A stretch of DNA of 64,000 nt from Amycolatopsis thermoflava N1165 (GTDB taxonomy: Bacteria > Actinomycetota > Actinomycetes > Mycobacteriales > Pseudonocardiaceae), in the NCBI RefSeq assembly GCF_000473265.1, contig NZ_KI421511.1, positions 7,599,314 to 7,663,313 of the forward strand, in the 5' to 3' direction. A program made the translations under genes and the position numbers. This document shows, in pieces, positions 32,648-41,278 of this stretch. Every line of letters starts with the position of its first letter. Within the stretch, counting starts at the first letter, position 1. The notes beneath the pieces are model-generated. The model was not told the origin of the DNA, made no database searches, and saw only the letters and a program-made list of their open reading frames with translations.

Positions 32648-32979
32648 CGCGCGCCTCCCTCGACGTCCTCACGGATGCGGTCGGCGATCGGGTCCAGCTT
32701 CCGGTTGGCGAAGCGGACGTACAGGCCGGTGATCAGGAACGTGGACACGAACTGCAGCAGTCCCAGCAGCAGTCCGACGTTGAAGTTGCCGACCAGCTTG
32801 GTCGACATGAACCCGTGCGCGTAGTCGGCGAGCAGGACGTAGAGCAGGTACCAGCCCAGGAACAACGCGGTCATCGGGAAGACGAAGCCCCGCAGCCTTC
32901 GGCGCAGCTGCGCGAATTCGGGGCTGGAGTGGACCCGCGTCCACTCCTCGTGGCCGAGATCGTGCTCGGTGGCCGCCAC
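32644..32979 (-). CDS. DUF485 small membrane protein (YjcH-like)
   Basis: The 111-aa protein has two membrane helices (FPMTALFLGWYLLYVLLADY and VGLLLGLLQFVSTFLITGLY) with the DUF485 signature SSPEFAQLRRRLRGFVFPMT and the loop YAHGFMSTKLVGNFNVG. Members of this family are encoded next to acetate-type SSS symporters and are thought to assist them. The gene overlaps the symporter start by four bases. GGAGGTCTCC lies before the ATG. Confidence 0.9.
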   Translation of the reverse strand: MAATEHDLGHEEWTRVHSSPEFAQLRRRLRGFVFPMTALFLGWYLLYVLLADYAHGFMSTKLVGNFNVGLLLGLLQFVSTFLITGLYVRFANRKLDPIADRIREDVEGGAR

Positions 32980-33056
32980 TGGAGACCTCCTTGTCGTGTG
33001 GTGGCGGACACGTTAGGAGGTCACGACGTGCGGCGCGGTGGCGTGGCGACCAACCG

Positions 33057-34796
33057 TCAGCGGGCGCGACGAACGGTCGACAAGCGGTCGCGGAAACCGG
33101 TCGAACGGCGGCGCGGACCGGCCTGGCGCGGCGGGTTCTCGTCCAGGTGCAGCCGCAACATGGCGGTGATCGCCCAGGCGGGCGGCCGCCCGCGCAGGGA
33201 CACCACCACCATCGTGCCGAAAGCCAGCGGAACCGACCAGGGCGCGGGCTGGGCGAGCAGGATCGCGAGCACGCCGTGCACGTCCGCACCGGCCAGGGTC
33301 GCGAGGATCGCGCCGGACGACGCGAGCAGTCCGGTGAGGACCCCGGCGATCGCGCCGCGCGCGGTCAGCCGCGACCACCAGATGCCGAGGACGAGCAGCG
33401 GACAGAACGTCGACGCCGCGACCGTGAACCCCCACGTGACGAGCACACCCGCGTCGAGGTGCACGGCGAACAGGGCGAGCAGCACCACCGCGGCCGCGGC
33501 GGCGACGACGGTGCCGCGCAGCCGGGCCAGCCCGCCCGGCGCGAGGTCGTGCGCGATCGCGCCGGACACCGCCAGCAGCAAGCCCAGTGAAGTGGCGAGG
33601 AACGCGGCGAACGCGCCCGCGGTGAGCAGGCCGGTGAACAACGTGCCCGCCCAGCCGGTGTCGACCTGCATCGGCAGCGCGACGACCGCGGTGTCGGTGG
33701 CGCCGGACAGGTACAGGTGCGGCACCAGGACCCGGCCGAGCACGCCGTAGACGCCGGGGAAGACGTAGAACGCGGACAGCAGCGCCACGGTGAGGGCGGC
33801 GGTGCGGCGGGCGGCGCGGCCGTCGGGGCTGGTGTGGAAGCGCATGATCACGTGCGGCAGGCCCATGGTGCCGAGCACGATGGCGACCAGGACGGCGAGG
33901 GTGCCGAGCAGCGGGTGGCCTTCGTTGTCCAGGTTGAGCAGCGGCCGTTCCCAGCCCGCGGAGCCCGGCGGGGCGGTGCCGGGCAGCCGCGGGACCGGTT
34001 GCCCGGCGAGGAAGACGAGTTCCTCGCCCGCGGCGAAGGTGTGCGGGCCGGGGGTGAGCGTGACCGGTGTGCCGTCGGGCTCCCTGGCCTGGATGGGCTG
34101 GGTGGCCTCCAGGGTGACGTCGACGCGGAAGACCACGCGGGTGTCCTGGCGGAGCTGGGTGAATTCGGCGGGGTGCAGGGCCTCGTCGCGCGCGGCGGCG
34201 CCGGCCGTGATCGCCAGCCACAGCGCGGGGACGGCGAACAGGACGACCTTCAGCACGAACTGGAAGGCCTGCACGTAGGTCGCCGCGCGCATCCCGCCGA
34301 GCGCGAGCGTGGTGGCGACGGCGGCCCCGGCGAGGACGACGCCGACCCAGTAGGGCGTGCCGCTGACGACGCTCAGCACCAGGCCGGACGTGCGGAACTG
34401 GGGGACGAGGTAGAGCGCGCCGATGACGAGCACGACGACGGCGGCGAGCCTGCGCAGCGCCGGCGAGGCGAGCCGGGCTTCGGCGAAGTCGGGCACGGTG
34501 AGCGCCCCGGAGCGGCGCATGGGGGCGGCGACGAGGACGAGCATGGCGATGTAGCCGGCGGTGAAGCCGACCGGGTACCAGAGCGCGCCGACCCCGTCCT
34601 TGACGACGAGCCCGGCGACGCCGAGGAACGAGGCCGCGGAGAGGTACTCGCCCGACACGGCGGCCGAGTTGAGCAGCGGAGTGACCCGGCGGGAGGCGAC
34701 GAGGAAGTCGGAGGTGGTGCGCATGGCGGCGACCCCGCGCAGCCCGATGAAGAGCGTGACGAGGACGACCGGGGCGACGGCGAAGAGACCGACCAT
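33057..34796 (-). CDS. Second SSS-family symporter
   Basis: The 579-aa protein is related to but distinct from the ActP protein next door. It has SGEYLSAASFLGVAGLVVKD, GTMGLPHVIMRFHTSPDGRA and VSGAIAHDLAPGGLARLRGT. A large extra-membrane insertion around residues 195-290 (REPDGTPVTLTPGPHTF; LVFLAGQPVPRLPGTAPPGS) is absent from the neighbour. The start at 34796 shares its ATG with a TGA in a TGATG junction. Upstream the frame stays open through repeated sequence, so a longer start cannot be excluded. Monocarboxylate uptake is likely. Confidence 0.85.
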   Translation of the reverse strand: MVGLFAVAPVVLVTLFIGLRGVAAMRTTSDFLVASRRVTPLLNSAAVSGEYLSAASFLGVAGLVVKDGVGALWYPVGFTAGYIAMLVLVAAPMRRSGALTVPDFAEARLASPALRRLAAVVVLVIGALYLVPQFRTSGLVLSVVSGTPYWVGVVLAGAAVATTLALGGMRAATYVQAFQFVLKVVLFAVPALWLAITAGAAARDEALHPAEFTQLRQDTRVVFRVDVTLEATQPIQAREPDGTPVTLTPGPHTFAAGEELVFLAGQPVPRLPGTAPPGSAGWERPLLNLDNEGHPLLGTLAVLVAIVLGTMGLPHVIMRFHTSPDGRAARRTAALTVALLSAFYVFPGVYGVLGRVLVPHLYLSGATDTAVVALPMQVDTGWAGTLFTGLLTAGAFAAFLATSLGLLLAVSGAIAHDLAPGGLARLRGTVVAAAAAVVLLALFAVHLDAGVLVTWGFTVAASTFCPLLVLGIWWSRLTARGAIAGVLTGLLASSGAILATLAGADVHGVLAILLAQPAPWSVPLAFGTMVVVSLRGRPPAWAITAMLRLHLDENPPRQAGPRRRSTGFRDRLSTVRRAR

Positions 34797-35073
34797 CAGG
34801 GCTGCTCGGTTCGTTCGGCGCGGGGCGGGTGCGCGGGGGTATTGGGCTGTGGGGCGGGCGAGGTGACCGTGGAGGGAGTGGCCATCAGGGGTGTTCGGTT
34901 GGTTCGGCGTGGGGCAAGCGTGCGGGTGTGTTCGGCGGCTGCGAAGGTGGCGACCATCAGGGCTGCTCGGCTTGTCCGGCACGGGGCGAGTGCCCGGGCG
35001 TATCGGGCGGCGGGTGCGGGGTGGCTGGTCATCAACGTTTCTCGGCTCGTTCGGCGCGGCGCAGGTGCCAGTG
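34790..35073 (-). repeat. Four degenerate tandem copies of a stop-start junction
   Basis: A unit of about 45 bases recurs at 34791, 34881, 34952 and 35028 (spacings 90, 71 and 76). Every copy contains the stop-start overlap TGATG on the minus strand inside a common context (about GCNGCNCTGATGG), then an Arg/Thr-rich stretch. The first copy is the real start of the symporter and the last is the real stop of the small membrane gene. A 79-aa frame (MTSHPAPAARYARALAPCRT onwards) bridges them with TGATG at both ends, but its composition is low-complexity and it is probably a by-product of duplication. Confidence 0.6.
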
Positions 35074-35376
35074 CCCGAGCCCGATGAGCAGCGGGTACGG
35101 CACGACAGCCAGCACCAGCCAGGAAACCGGCACCCCGGCGAGGCGGGTGTGGTCGAGCGCGGGCCAGACCGCGAACAGGACCGGCAGCCCGGCGAGCACC
35201 GCGAAGAGCAGCAGCAGTGCGGCGACCGCCCGGCGGCGTTGACGGCGGTAGTTCCGCAGGGCGCGCTCGGCGTCGGCAGCTTCGAGCCGCGGCGGGCGCC
35301 AGCGCCCCCGCTGCCTACGACGCGCATGGGCGAGCCGGGTCTGCGGACTCATCACCGCGACGCGGCGGTTGGGCAT
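35032..35376 (-). CDS. Small two-helix membrane protein
   Basis: The 114-aa protein has a highly basic N-terminal half (MSPQTRLAHARRRQRGRWRP; ALRNYRRQRRRAVAA) and two hydrophobic segments (AALLLLFAVLAGLPVLFAVW and PVSWLVLAVVPYPLLIGLGH), ending HLRRAERAEKR. The start at 35376 follows GGGGAGG at good spacing. Its position upstream of an SSS symporter copies the DUF485-ActP arrangement, so it may be a functional analogue. The sequence itself is not a clear DUF485 member. Confidence 0.75.
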   Translation of the reverse strand: MPNRRVAVMSPQTRLAHARRRQRGRWRPPRLEAADAERALRNYRRQRRRAVAALLLLFAVLAGLPVLFAVWPALDHTRLAGVPVSWLVLAVVPYPLLIGLGHWHLRRAERAEKR

Positions 35377-35576
35377 TCAGCACCTCCCCGCGGGGTAGGG
35401 GACAGGGGCACTCCGGATCCGCAGGTGAGGGCGTCCCGGAACCGCGCCGCGGTTGCGCGGCAGCCGCCGCCCAACGGCGCGCGGAAGCTTCCGCCAGGCC
35501 ACACGCTGTCCACCGCGCGAGGGGCACCAGTCCGCGTCCGGGAGCAGCCGCCAAGCCACCCGCCAAGCGCCCATGA

Positions 35577-36332
35577 TCACCGCCCCAGCTCGCTGCGCTG
35601 CGCCGCGCGCAGCAGCCGTTCCCGCAGCTCGCGGGCGTGCCGTCGGCTCACCGGGACGTCCCCGGCCGCCGTGTGCGCCAGCAGCCCTCCGACAGAGTCG
35701 CTGCGCAGTTCGCGCACCGCGTCCAGCGCCACCAGGTAGCCGCGGTGCACCCGCACGAACCCGCTGCCCTCCCAGTACTCCGCGAGCCGCGAGATCGGCA
35801 TCCGCACCACGTGCACGCCGCCGCGCGTGTGCAGCTTGACGTAGTCGCCCTGCGCCTCGACGAACAGCACCTCGCTGCGCCGCACGTACCGCGTCCGCCC
35901 CCGCGACTCGACCGGCAGCGCCGCGAGCGCGTCGGCCAGTGCGGGCGACCTCGGCGCGCCCGCGGGCAGCATCCGCAGCACCTTCCCCAGTGCGGCCGAC
36001 AACCGTTCCGCGCGCACCGGTTTCAGCAGGTAGTCCACCGCGCCGATGCCGTACGCCGTCACCGCGTGCCCGTCGTGCGCCGTCACGAACACGATCACCG
36101 GCGGTTCGCTCAGCTTCGCCAGCAGGCCGGCCAGTTCGAGCCCGTCCAGGCCGGGCATCGAGATGTCCAGGAACACCGCGTCGAACCGCTCGCTCTGGAT
36201 CATCCGCAGCGCGGTCAGCGCGTCACCGGCGCCGGTCACCTCCGCCACCTCGGGCGCCTCCCGCAGCAGCTGGCAGATGTCCTCCAGCGCGGGCGGCACG
36301 TCGTCCACCGCGAGCACGCGCAACCCGGTCAC
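35577..36332 (-). CDS. LytTR-type response regulator
   Basis: The 251-aa protein has a receiver domain (Asp10-Asp11, phosphorylation site Asp56 in VFLDISMPGLDG, Lys in DYLLKPVRAERL) and a C-terminal LytTR DNA-binding domain (RRSEVLFVEAQGDYVKLHTR; GFVRVHRGYLVALDAVRELR; VPVSRRHARELRERL). It is coupled to the LytS-like kinase upstream by an ATGA overlap. LytS/LytR systems of this kind (compare BtsSR and YpdAB) control carboxylate transporters, matching the symporters directly downstream. Confidence 0.92.
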   Translation of the reverse strand: MTGLRVLAVDDVPPALEDICQLLREAPEVAEVTGAGDALTALRMIQSERFDAVFLDISMPGLDGLELAGLLAKLSEPPVIVFVTAHDGHAVTAYGIGAVDYLLKPVRAERLSAALGKVLRMLPAGAPRSPALADALAALPVESRGRTRYVRRSEVLFVEAQGDYVKLHTRGGVHVVRMPISRLAEYWEGSGFVRVHRGYLVALDAVRELRSDSVGGLLAHTAAGDVPVSRRHARELRERLLRAAQRSELGR

Positions 36333-37408
36333 GGCAGGACCACCCCGGGCTGGAACATCGGCACCCGCACCACGACGCGGGTGCCCGCGCCCGGCGCGGT
36401 TTCCACGACCAGGCCGTACCAGGGGCCGTAGACGCTGCGCAGCCGCCGGTCGACGTTGGCCAGCCCGACGCGCTCACCGTCGCCGGAGAGCACCGCTTCC
36501 GCGTCCGCGGGTGGCATGCCGACGCCGTCGTCCTCCACGCTGATCACGCAGTCGTTCCCTTCCGCCTCGCCGCGCACCGAGACCGTGCCGGGCCTGCCGA
36601 GCGGCTCGATCCCGTGCCGGATGGCATTTTCGACCAGCGGCTGCAGCACCAGGTACGGCACCGGCACGGCGAGCACGTCCGGCGCGACGCGGATCTGCAC
36701 GCGCAACCGGTCGCCGAGGACGGCCCGCTGCAGCGCGAGGTAGGTCTCGATGGCGTGGAACTCGTCCGCGAGCGCGGTGTACTCGCCGTGCCTGGCGAGA
36801 CTGTGCCGGATGTAGTCGGCGAAGTCGAGCATCAGTTCGCGGGAGCGGTCGGGGTCGGAGCGCACCAGCGACGCGATGACGGTGAGCGCGTTGTAGACGA
36901 AGTGCGGGGAGATCTCCGCGCGCAGCGCCCGCAGTTCCGACTGCGCCGCCAGCTCCGCGGACGCCTCCAGCCTGCCCCGTTCCAGCGCGCCGGCGACCAG
37001 CCGGGCCACCTCCTGCACGGCCTTGCGCGGCGCCTCGCCCTCGACGACGAGCACCCCGGCGAGCTCGCCGTCGACGTCGAGGGGCACCGCCCGCAGCGGC
37101 GCCTTCCCGGCCGGCGTCTCACTGTGCAGGACGGCGGAGACGAGTTCGCGGGCCGCGTCCTCGTCGGCGGGGTGACCGGCCCAGGTGGTCGCGCCGGAGA
37201 GGTCGGCCAGCCCGGCCGCGGGCACGCCGAGCAGGGACCGGACGCCCTTCGCCGCCGCCCGCGCGCCCGGCCCGGACAGCCCGTCGGCGAGGTGCCCGGC
37301 GACGCCCCGCGCGGTGGCGAGCACGTCGGCGGCGTCCGGGGCGCGCCGGGCACGCCAGAGGGCGCGCACGCCCGCGGGCTCCTCCTCGGCGACCACCAGT
37401 CCTCCCAT
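36329..37408 (-). CDS. LytS-type sensor histidine kinase, soluble form
   Basis: The 359-aa protein has a GAF-like sensor region (about 25-140), the His_kinase phosphoacceptor His169 in EISPHFVYNALTV, and an ATPase domain (PLVENAIRHGIEPLGRPGTV; SVEDDGVGMPPADAE; ERVGLANVDRRLRSVYG). It lacks the N-terminal membrane helices of typical LytS, so it probably senses a cytosolic signal. Transcribed with the LytTR regulator. An internal metabolite such as pyruvate or acetate is a reasonable signal, given the neighbouring symporters (inference). Confidence 0.88.
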   Translation of the reverse strand: MGGLVVAEEEPAGVRALWRARRAPDAADVLATARGVAGHLADGLSGPGARAAAKGVRSLLGVPAAGLADLSGATTWAGHPADEDAARELVSAVLHSETPAGKAPLRAVPLDVDGELAGVLVVEGEAPRKAVQEVARLVAGALERGRLEASAELAAQSELRALRAEISPHFVYNALTVIASLVRSDPDRSRELMLDFADYIRHSLARHGEYTALADEFHAIETYLALQRAVLGDRLRVQIRVAPDVLAVPVPYLVLQPLVENAIRHGIEPLGRPGTVSVRGEAEGNDCVISVEDDGVGMPPADAEAVLSGDGERVGLANVDRRLRSVYGPWYGLVVETAPGAGTRVVVRVPMFQPGVVLP

Positions 37409-37638
37409 CGACCACGATGAGTGCCGGTCGATAGTACGGGGCGGACCTGCCCCGCACGGGGGTTGGCGGGGGCGGTGCTCCTGGTATACAAAGAGGTGAG
37501 CCCGTCCCCGCGATCATGGGGTGTGGCAGCCGTGACCCTTCGCCGAACGGGATCCTGCTGTGACGGGCTTCGTCCACCCCCTCCGCGACCGCCCCGACCT
37601 GGGACCGCTCCGGCCGCGCGCCGCGATCGAGGGCCGGG

Positions 37639-37764
37639 ATGTCGACGCCCATCCGTGAGCGCGCGCCGATCACGCGTTCCGTGGTCGTGTCCGCCGCACT
37701 GGAGCTGACCCGTCGGCGTGGTCTGACCGGCTGGACGATGCGGGACCTCGCTGCGGCGGTCGGC
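37639..37764 (+). pseudogene. TetR N-terminal fragment
   Basis: The start encodes MSTPIRERAPITRSVVVSAA then LELTRRRGLTGWTMRDLAAAVG, a TetR-type DNA-binding start that ends within the helix-turn-helix, just where VSGPALYHYF-like sequence is expected. The following bases belong to an unrelated gene fragment read on the opposite strand. About 180 residues are missing. Confidence 0.65.
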
Positions 37765-37990
37765 GCGCGGGTGGTAGGTGCCGTCCCACCAGCGGCCGTG
37801 CGGGAAGCGGGGCTGGGCGTCCGCGGGCGCGGAGCGGTTCTCCGGCGGCGCCAGCCCGTACAGCTCGAAGGTCTCGTCGTTCCACGCGACGACGTTGTAG
37901 TGGTCGGTGCCACCCTCGGTGATGCGCCATTCCCAGCTGCCCACGACGGGCGGCGGGTGGTCGGCCCAGTCGGCGGACGCCTCGAGGCCT
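37764..37990 (-). pseudogene. PAS-domain fragment, antisense to TetR remnant
   Basis: On the minus strand the frame reads ASADWADHPPPVVGSWEWRI, then DHYNVVAWNDETFELYGLAP and FPHGRWWDGTYHPRA, a PAS-type sensor segment resembling SWEWDL...WSDELYRIFGL in signalling proteins. It lacks a start and abuts the TetR fragment head to head at about 37764. It is a remnant of a sensor or ANTAR-type gene. Confidence 0.6.
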
Positions 37991-38203
37991 GCTCGCCACC
38001 AGCAGGATCCGGCGCACGCGCAGTGGATCCACGTCGACGCCCGGCACGGGCCGAAGGTGAGCCTCCTGCTCGCAATGGGGAACGCCAGTTACCACGGGGT
38101 CGCGCCGCGCAACGCGCTCGACCACCGCGTCGCCCAGTATGGTCCGGACGTCACCCGCGGTCGCGCCGCCCGGCCAGTGGCCGGGCGAGCGCGCCGTCCG
38201 TCC

Positions 38204-38569
38204 TCATCGGACCACGTAGAACGTCTTCGTGTAGGTGTTTTCCGGGCAGGTGATCGACACGGTGTGCGCGCCCCGCTTCGCCTTCGGTGACACCGTCGCC
38301 GACCAGTGCGTCGGCTCGCCGGTGGGCGTGAAGTTCAGCAGCACGTCGGACTCGGGGAGCGCCACCGCGTTGCGGCAGTTGGCTTCCACGTCCACCACGT
38401 CCCCGCGGTGGACGACGTCCGGCACCACGTTGACCCACCCGCACGAGCCGGTCGAGCCGGGGTTCGGGTCGCAGTCCACCGGGTCCGCCGCGTTCGCGGC
38501 AGGCGCCGCGAACACCGCCAGCCCGATCGCCCCGGACGCCGCCCCCATGAGAATTCCCTTGATGCGCAT
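38204..38569 (-). CDS. Secreted small protein with four Cys
   Basis: The 121-aa precursor has a signal peptide (MRIKGILMGAASGAIGLAVF then AAPAANA, cleavage near residue 27). The mature part of about 93 residues has Cys in VDCDPNPGSTGSCGWVNV, EANCRNAVAL and SITCPENTYT, and an alternating hydrophobic pattern (HWSATVSPKAKRGAHTVSIT) suggesting an Ig-like beta sandwich with disulfides. GAAAGGGC precedes the ATG. Similar small exported beta proteins are common in Pseudonocardiaceae and have no known function. Confidence 0.75.
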   Translation of the reverse strand: MRIKGILMGAASGAIGLAVFAAPAANAADPVDCDPNPGSTGSCGWVNVVPDVVHRGDVVDVEANCRNAVALPESDVLLNFTPTGEPTHWSATVSPKAKRGAHTVSITCPENTYTKTFYVVR

Positions 38570-38605
38570 GCCCTTTCCTCCCTGTCGGTGGGCCTACGCA
38601 CCTCC

Positions 38606-39790
38606 TTACGCGGTGGGCGAATCCGAGGTTGCCCGGCCGCGCAGGAAAACCAGGACCACGGAGATCACCAGGCCGAGAGCACCGGCCAGCACGAACGTGT
38701 TGCCGAGGCCGACGGCGTTCACCACCGGTTGCGCCAGCAGCGGCGAGGCGAACTGGCCGAGGAACAACGCGGACGTCAGCATCCCGAGCGCGCGGGTGCG
38801 GGCCGCGGGGTCGACCGAGGCGACCACCCACCCGTTCATCACCGGGTTCTGCAGGCCGATGCCGACGCCCGTGATGAGCATGCCGAGCGCCGCCGTCCAG
38901 ATCCCGCCCGCGAGGCCGAGCACGACCAGCCCGGCGGCGTAGGCGGCGAAGAGCACAGCGGCGAGGACGCGGAAGTCCCACCGGGCGCGCAGTCGCCGGA
39001 AGTTCAGGCCCACCAGCGTCATGACGAGGTTCAGCGCGGCGATTAGCACGCCGACGACGACCGGGCCGGTGCCGGTGACCGCACCCAGCCAGAACGGCGC
39101 CTGCGTCGGCACGGTGTAGAAGACGACCACGCCGAGGAACATCAGCGCGTACAGGCCGAACAGCCGCGGTGTCCGTTGTGGACCGCCGGGGGCCGTCGGG
39201 GACTTCGGCGCCTCGGGCACGAACCGGAGGACGAGCACGACCATCGGCACCGCGAGCAGGTACACCCCGAACGGCCCGCGCCAGCTGAGGTCGGCCAGCA
39301 CCCCGCCGAGCAGGAGGGCGACGACGCCGCCGAACCCCATCGCGGCGCTCTGCAGCCCCAGCACCCGGCCGTGTTCGCTGGCCGGGTAGTGGTCGGCCAG
39401 CAGCGCCGTCGAGGTCACCATGATGGCGGCGATGCCCGCGCCGAGCACCGCGCGGCCGGCCAGCAGCCCGGGCAGCCAGTCGAGCACCAGGCCCGACCCG
39501 CCGCCGACGACGTAGAGCACCAGCCCGGCGGTGAGCACCCGGACCCGCCCGGCGCGGCCGCTCAGCCGGGCGAGCACGGGCGCGGCGAGCATGATCGCGA
39601 GCCCGGGGAGGGTGAGGACGAGGCGGACCAGCAGCGCGGCGTTCGGGGTGGCCGCGAAGTGCTGTTCCATTCCCGGCAGCGCGGGGGTGATGGTGGCGCT
39701 GGCCATGATGGTCATCGTGCTGACGCCCAGCAGCGTGAACAGGAGTGTCCTGGGGGGCATCCGCAACGCGGTCGCTGTCGCATCCGTCAT
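38606..39790 (-). CDS. MFS drug/metabolite exporter
   Basis: The 394-aa protein has 12 predicted membrane helices. Motif-like segments are PVLARLSGRAGRVRVLTAGL between helices 2 and 3 and GRAVLGAGIAAIMVTSTALL in helix 4, with ADHYPASEHGRVLGLQSAAM. This is the DHA1/YceI-like efflux type. A GTG six bases upstream is an alternative start. The HxlR gene just upstream (40187) runs in the same direction, 50 bases apart, and may be co-transcribed and regulate it. Confidence 0.88.
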   Translation of the reverse strand: MTDATATALRMPPRTLLFTLLGVSTMTIMASATITPALPGMEQHFAATPNAALLVRLVLTLPGLAIMLAAPVLARLSGRAGRVRVLTAGLVLYVVGGGSGLVLDWLPGLLAGRAVLGAGIAAIMVTSTALLADHYPASEHGRVLGLQSAAMGFGGVVALLLGGVLADLSWRGPFGVYLLAVPMVVLVLRFVPEAPKSPTAPGGPQRTPRLFGLYALMFLGVVVFYTVPTQAPFWLGAVTGTGPVVVGVLIAALNLVMTLVGLNFRRLRARWDFRVLAAVLFAAYAAGLVVLGLAGGIWTAALGMLITGVGIGLQNPVMNGWVVASVDPAARTRALGMLTSALFLGQFASPLLAQPVVNAVGLGNTFVLAGALGLVISVVLVFLRGRATSDSPTA

Positions 39791-39839
39791 GGTCACGACG
39801 TTAGAAGTTGGAGTTAACTCGAGGTCAAGCCCGAGGTTC

Positions 39840-40187
39840 TCAGGCGGGTTCCGGAAAGCGGTCGATGTTGGCCTCCACCCAGGTGCGCAGCGCGGCCAGC
39901 GGGACGGCCGCGTCGGCGCCGAGCGGGGTCAGCCGGTACTCCACCCGCAGCGGCACGTCCGGGAACACCTCGCGCTCGATCAGCGCGTGCGACTCGAGCT
40001 TGCGCAGCGTCTGGGTCAGCACCTTCGGGCTGACGCCCTGCAGCCGCGCCCGCAGCGCGCCGAACCGCTGCGGGCCGCCCTCCAGCGCGCCCAGCGCCAG
40101 GGCGCTCCACTTGTTCGCCAGCAGGTCGAGCATGTCCCGGCACGGGCACGCGGCGGCGTAGACGTCCTTCGGGCCACAGGTCTGCAC
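39840..40187 (-). CDS. HxlR-family transcriptional regulator
   Basis: The 115-aa protein shows the HxlR core: CPCRDMLDLLANKWSALALG, FGALRARLQGVSPKVLTQTL and the wing VFPDVPLRVEYRLTPLG. Three Cys near the N-terminus (QTCGPKD; ACPCRD) could sense thiol-reactive compounds. It is divergent from the alcohol dehydrogenase-like gene at 40259 and sits upstream of the MFS exporter, a common detoxification arrangement. Regulation of both neighbours is inferred. Confidence 0.9.
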   Translation of the reverse strand: MQTCGPKDVYAAACPCRDMLDLLANKWSALALGALEGGPQRFGALRARLQGVSPKVLTQTLRKLESHALIEREVFPDVPLRVEYRLTPLGADAAVPLAALRTWVEANIDRFPEPA

Positions 40188-40258
40188 GCTGCGATGGTAC
40201 CCGATGGGAACTTGTGAGCCTTGCAGGTAACTACGCCCTTCCGGCTACCGTCGCCGCC

Positions 40259-41260
40259 ATGACGACCATGCGCGCGGTGGCTTACCGCAAGTCCCTCCCC
40301 GTCACCGATCCCGCCGCACTCGAGGACGTCGAGCTGCCGGTCCCGGAGCCAGGACCGCACGACCTCCTGGTGCGCGTCGAGGCGGTGTCGGTCAACCCGG
40401 TCGACACGAAGGTGCGCGCCGGCTCCGACCCGGGCGGCGAGCCGCGGGTGCTCGGCTTCGACGCGGCCGGCGTGGTGACCGCGACCGGCGCCGAGGTGAC
40501 CCTCTTCCGGCCCGGCGACGAGGTCTACTACGCGGGCACGATCGACCGGCCGGGCACGAACGCCGAGTACCACGTCGTGGACGAGCGCATCGTGGGCCCG
40601 AAGCCGCGGAGCCTGTCGTTCGCCCAGGCCGCGGCGCTGCCGCTGACCACCATCACCGCGTACGAGACGCTGCACGACCGGTTCCGGGTCGGCCCGGACA
40701 GCACCGGCACGCTGCTGGTCCTCGCCGGCGCCGGCGGGGTCGGTTCGATCCTGATCCAGCTGGCCCGGGCGCTGACCGGGCTGACCGTGGTGGCGACCGC
40801 GTCCCGTCCGGAGTCGCGGGACTGGGTGCGCTCGCTGGGCGCCCACCACGTGGCCGACCACCGGGACCTGGTCGCGAGCGTGCGGGAGGTGGCGCCGGAC
40901 GGCGTGGACTACGTGTTCTCGCCGAACACCGCCGGCCGGATCGAGGAGTTCGCCGAGCTGCTGTGCCCCGGCGGAGCGATCACCGCGATCGACGAACCGC
41001 CGGGGCTGGAGTTGTTGCCGCTCAAGGGGAAGAGCATCAGCTTCCACTGGGAGCTCATGTTCACCCGCCCGCTGCACGGCTGGGACCTGATCGCCCAGCA
41101 CAACCTGCTCGCACACGTCGCCGAACTGGTCGACGCGGGTGTCGTCCGGACCACGCTGACGACCGAGCTGAAGCCGATCAACGCTTCGACGGTGCGGCAG
41201 GCGCACGAGCTGACGGAGACCGGGCGGACCGTCGGAAAGACGGTGATCTCCGGCTTCTGA
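40259..41260 (+). CDS. Zinc-type alcohol dehydrogenase family quinone reductase
   Basis: The 333-aa protein is a medium-chain reductase of the zinc-lacking ZADH subgroup: AVSVNPVDTKVRAGSDPGG, VLGFDAAGVVTATGAEV, FAQAAALPLTTITAYETL and NADPH-binding LVLAGAGGVGSILIQLARAL. The catalytic zinc Cys is absent, as in quinone or enone reductases. It reduces alpha,beta-unsaturated carbonyls or quinones with NADPH. The divergent HxlR regulator fits an electrophile response. The ATG at 40259 is chosen; the upstream in-frame start lacks a ribosome site. Confidence 0.9.
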   Translation: MTTMRAVAYRKSLPVTDPAALEDVELPVPEPGPHDLLVRVEAVSVNPVDTKVRAGSDPGGEPRVLGFDAAGVVTATGAEVTLFRPGDEVYYAGTIDRPGTNAEYHVVDERIVGPKPRSLSFAQAAALPLTTITAYETLHDRFRVGPDSTGTLLVLAGAGGVGSILIQLARALTGLTVVATASRPESRDWVRSLGAHHVADHRDLVASVREVAPDGVDYVFSPNTAGRIEEFAELLCPGGAITAIDEPPGLELLPLKGKSISFHWELMFTRPLHGWDLIAQHNLLAHVAELVDAGVVRTTLTTELKPINASTVRQAHELTETGRTVGKTVISGF

Positions 41261-41278
41261 TCGGCGATACTGCCGGTT

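Larger units (their letters stand above)
37409..38203. other. Gene-debris region without an intact gene
   Basis: Apart from the TetR and PAS fragments listed separately, the rest of this 800-base stretch has no complete gene. Bases 37439-37638 hold an upstream region with an ATAC-type element (GGTATACAAAG near 37486) but no coding sequence. Bases 37990-38160 look weakly coding on the minus strand (DAVVERVARRDPVVTGVPHC), broken from the PAS fragment by a frameshift. Confidence 0.55.

Noticed and set aside
34796-35032. A 79-codon gene between the small membrane gene and the symporter
   Set aside because: It begins and ends in TGATG junctions but its sequence is low-complexity and made of the tandem units, so it is listed as part of the repeat, not as a gene.
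36832-38125. Long minus-strand frames overlapping the LytS kinase start
   Set aside because: They join wrong-frame kinase sequence to the PAS fragment; no single frame encodes both correctly.
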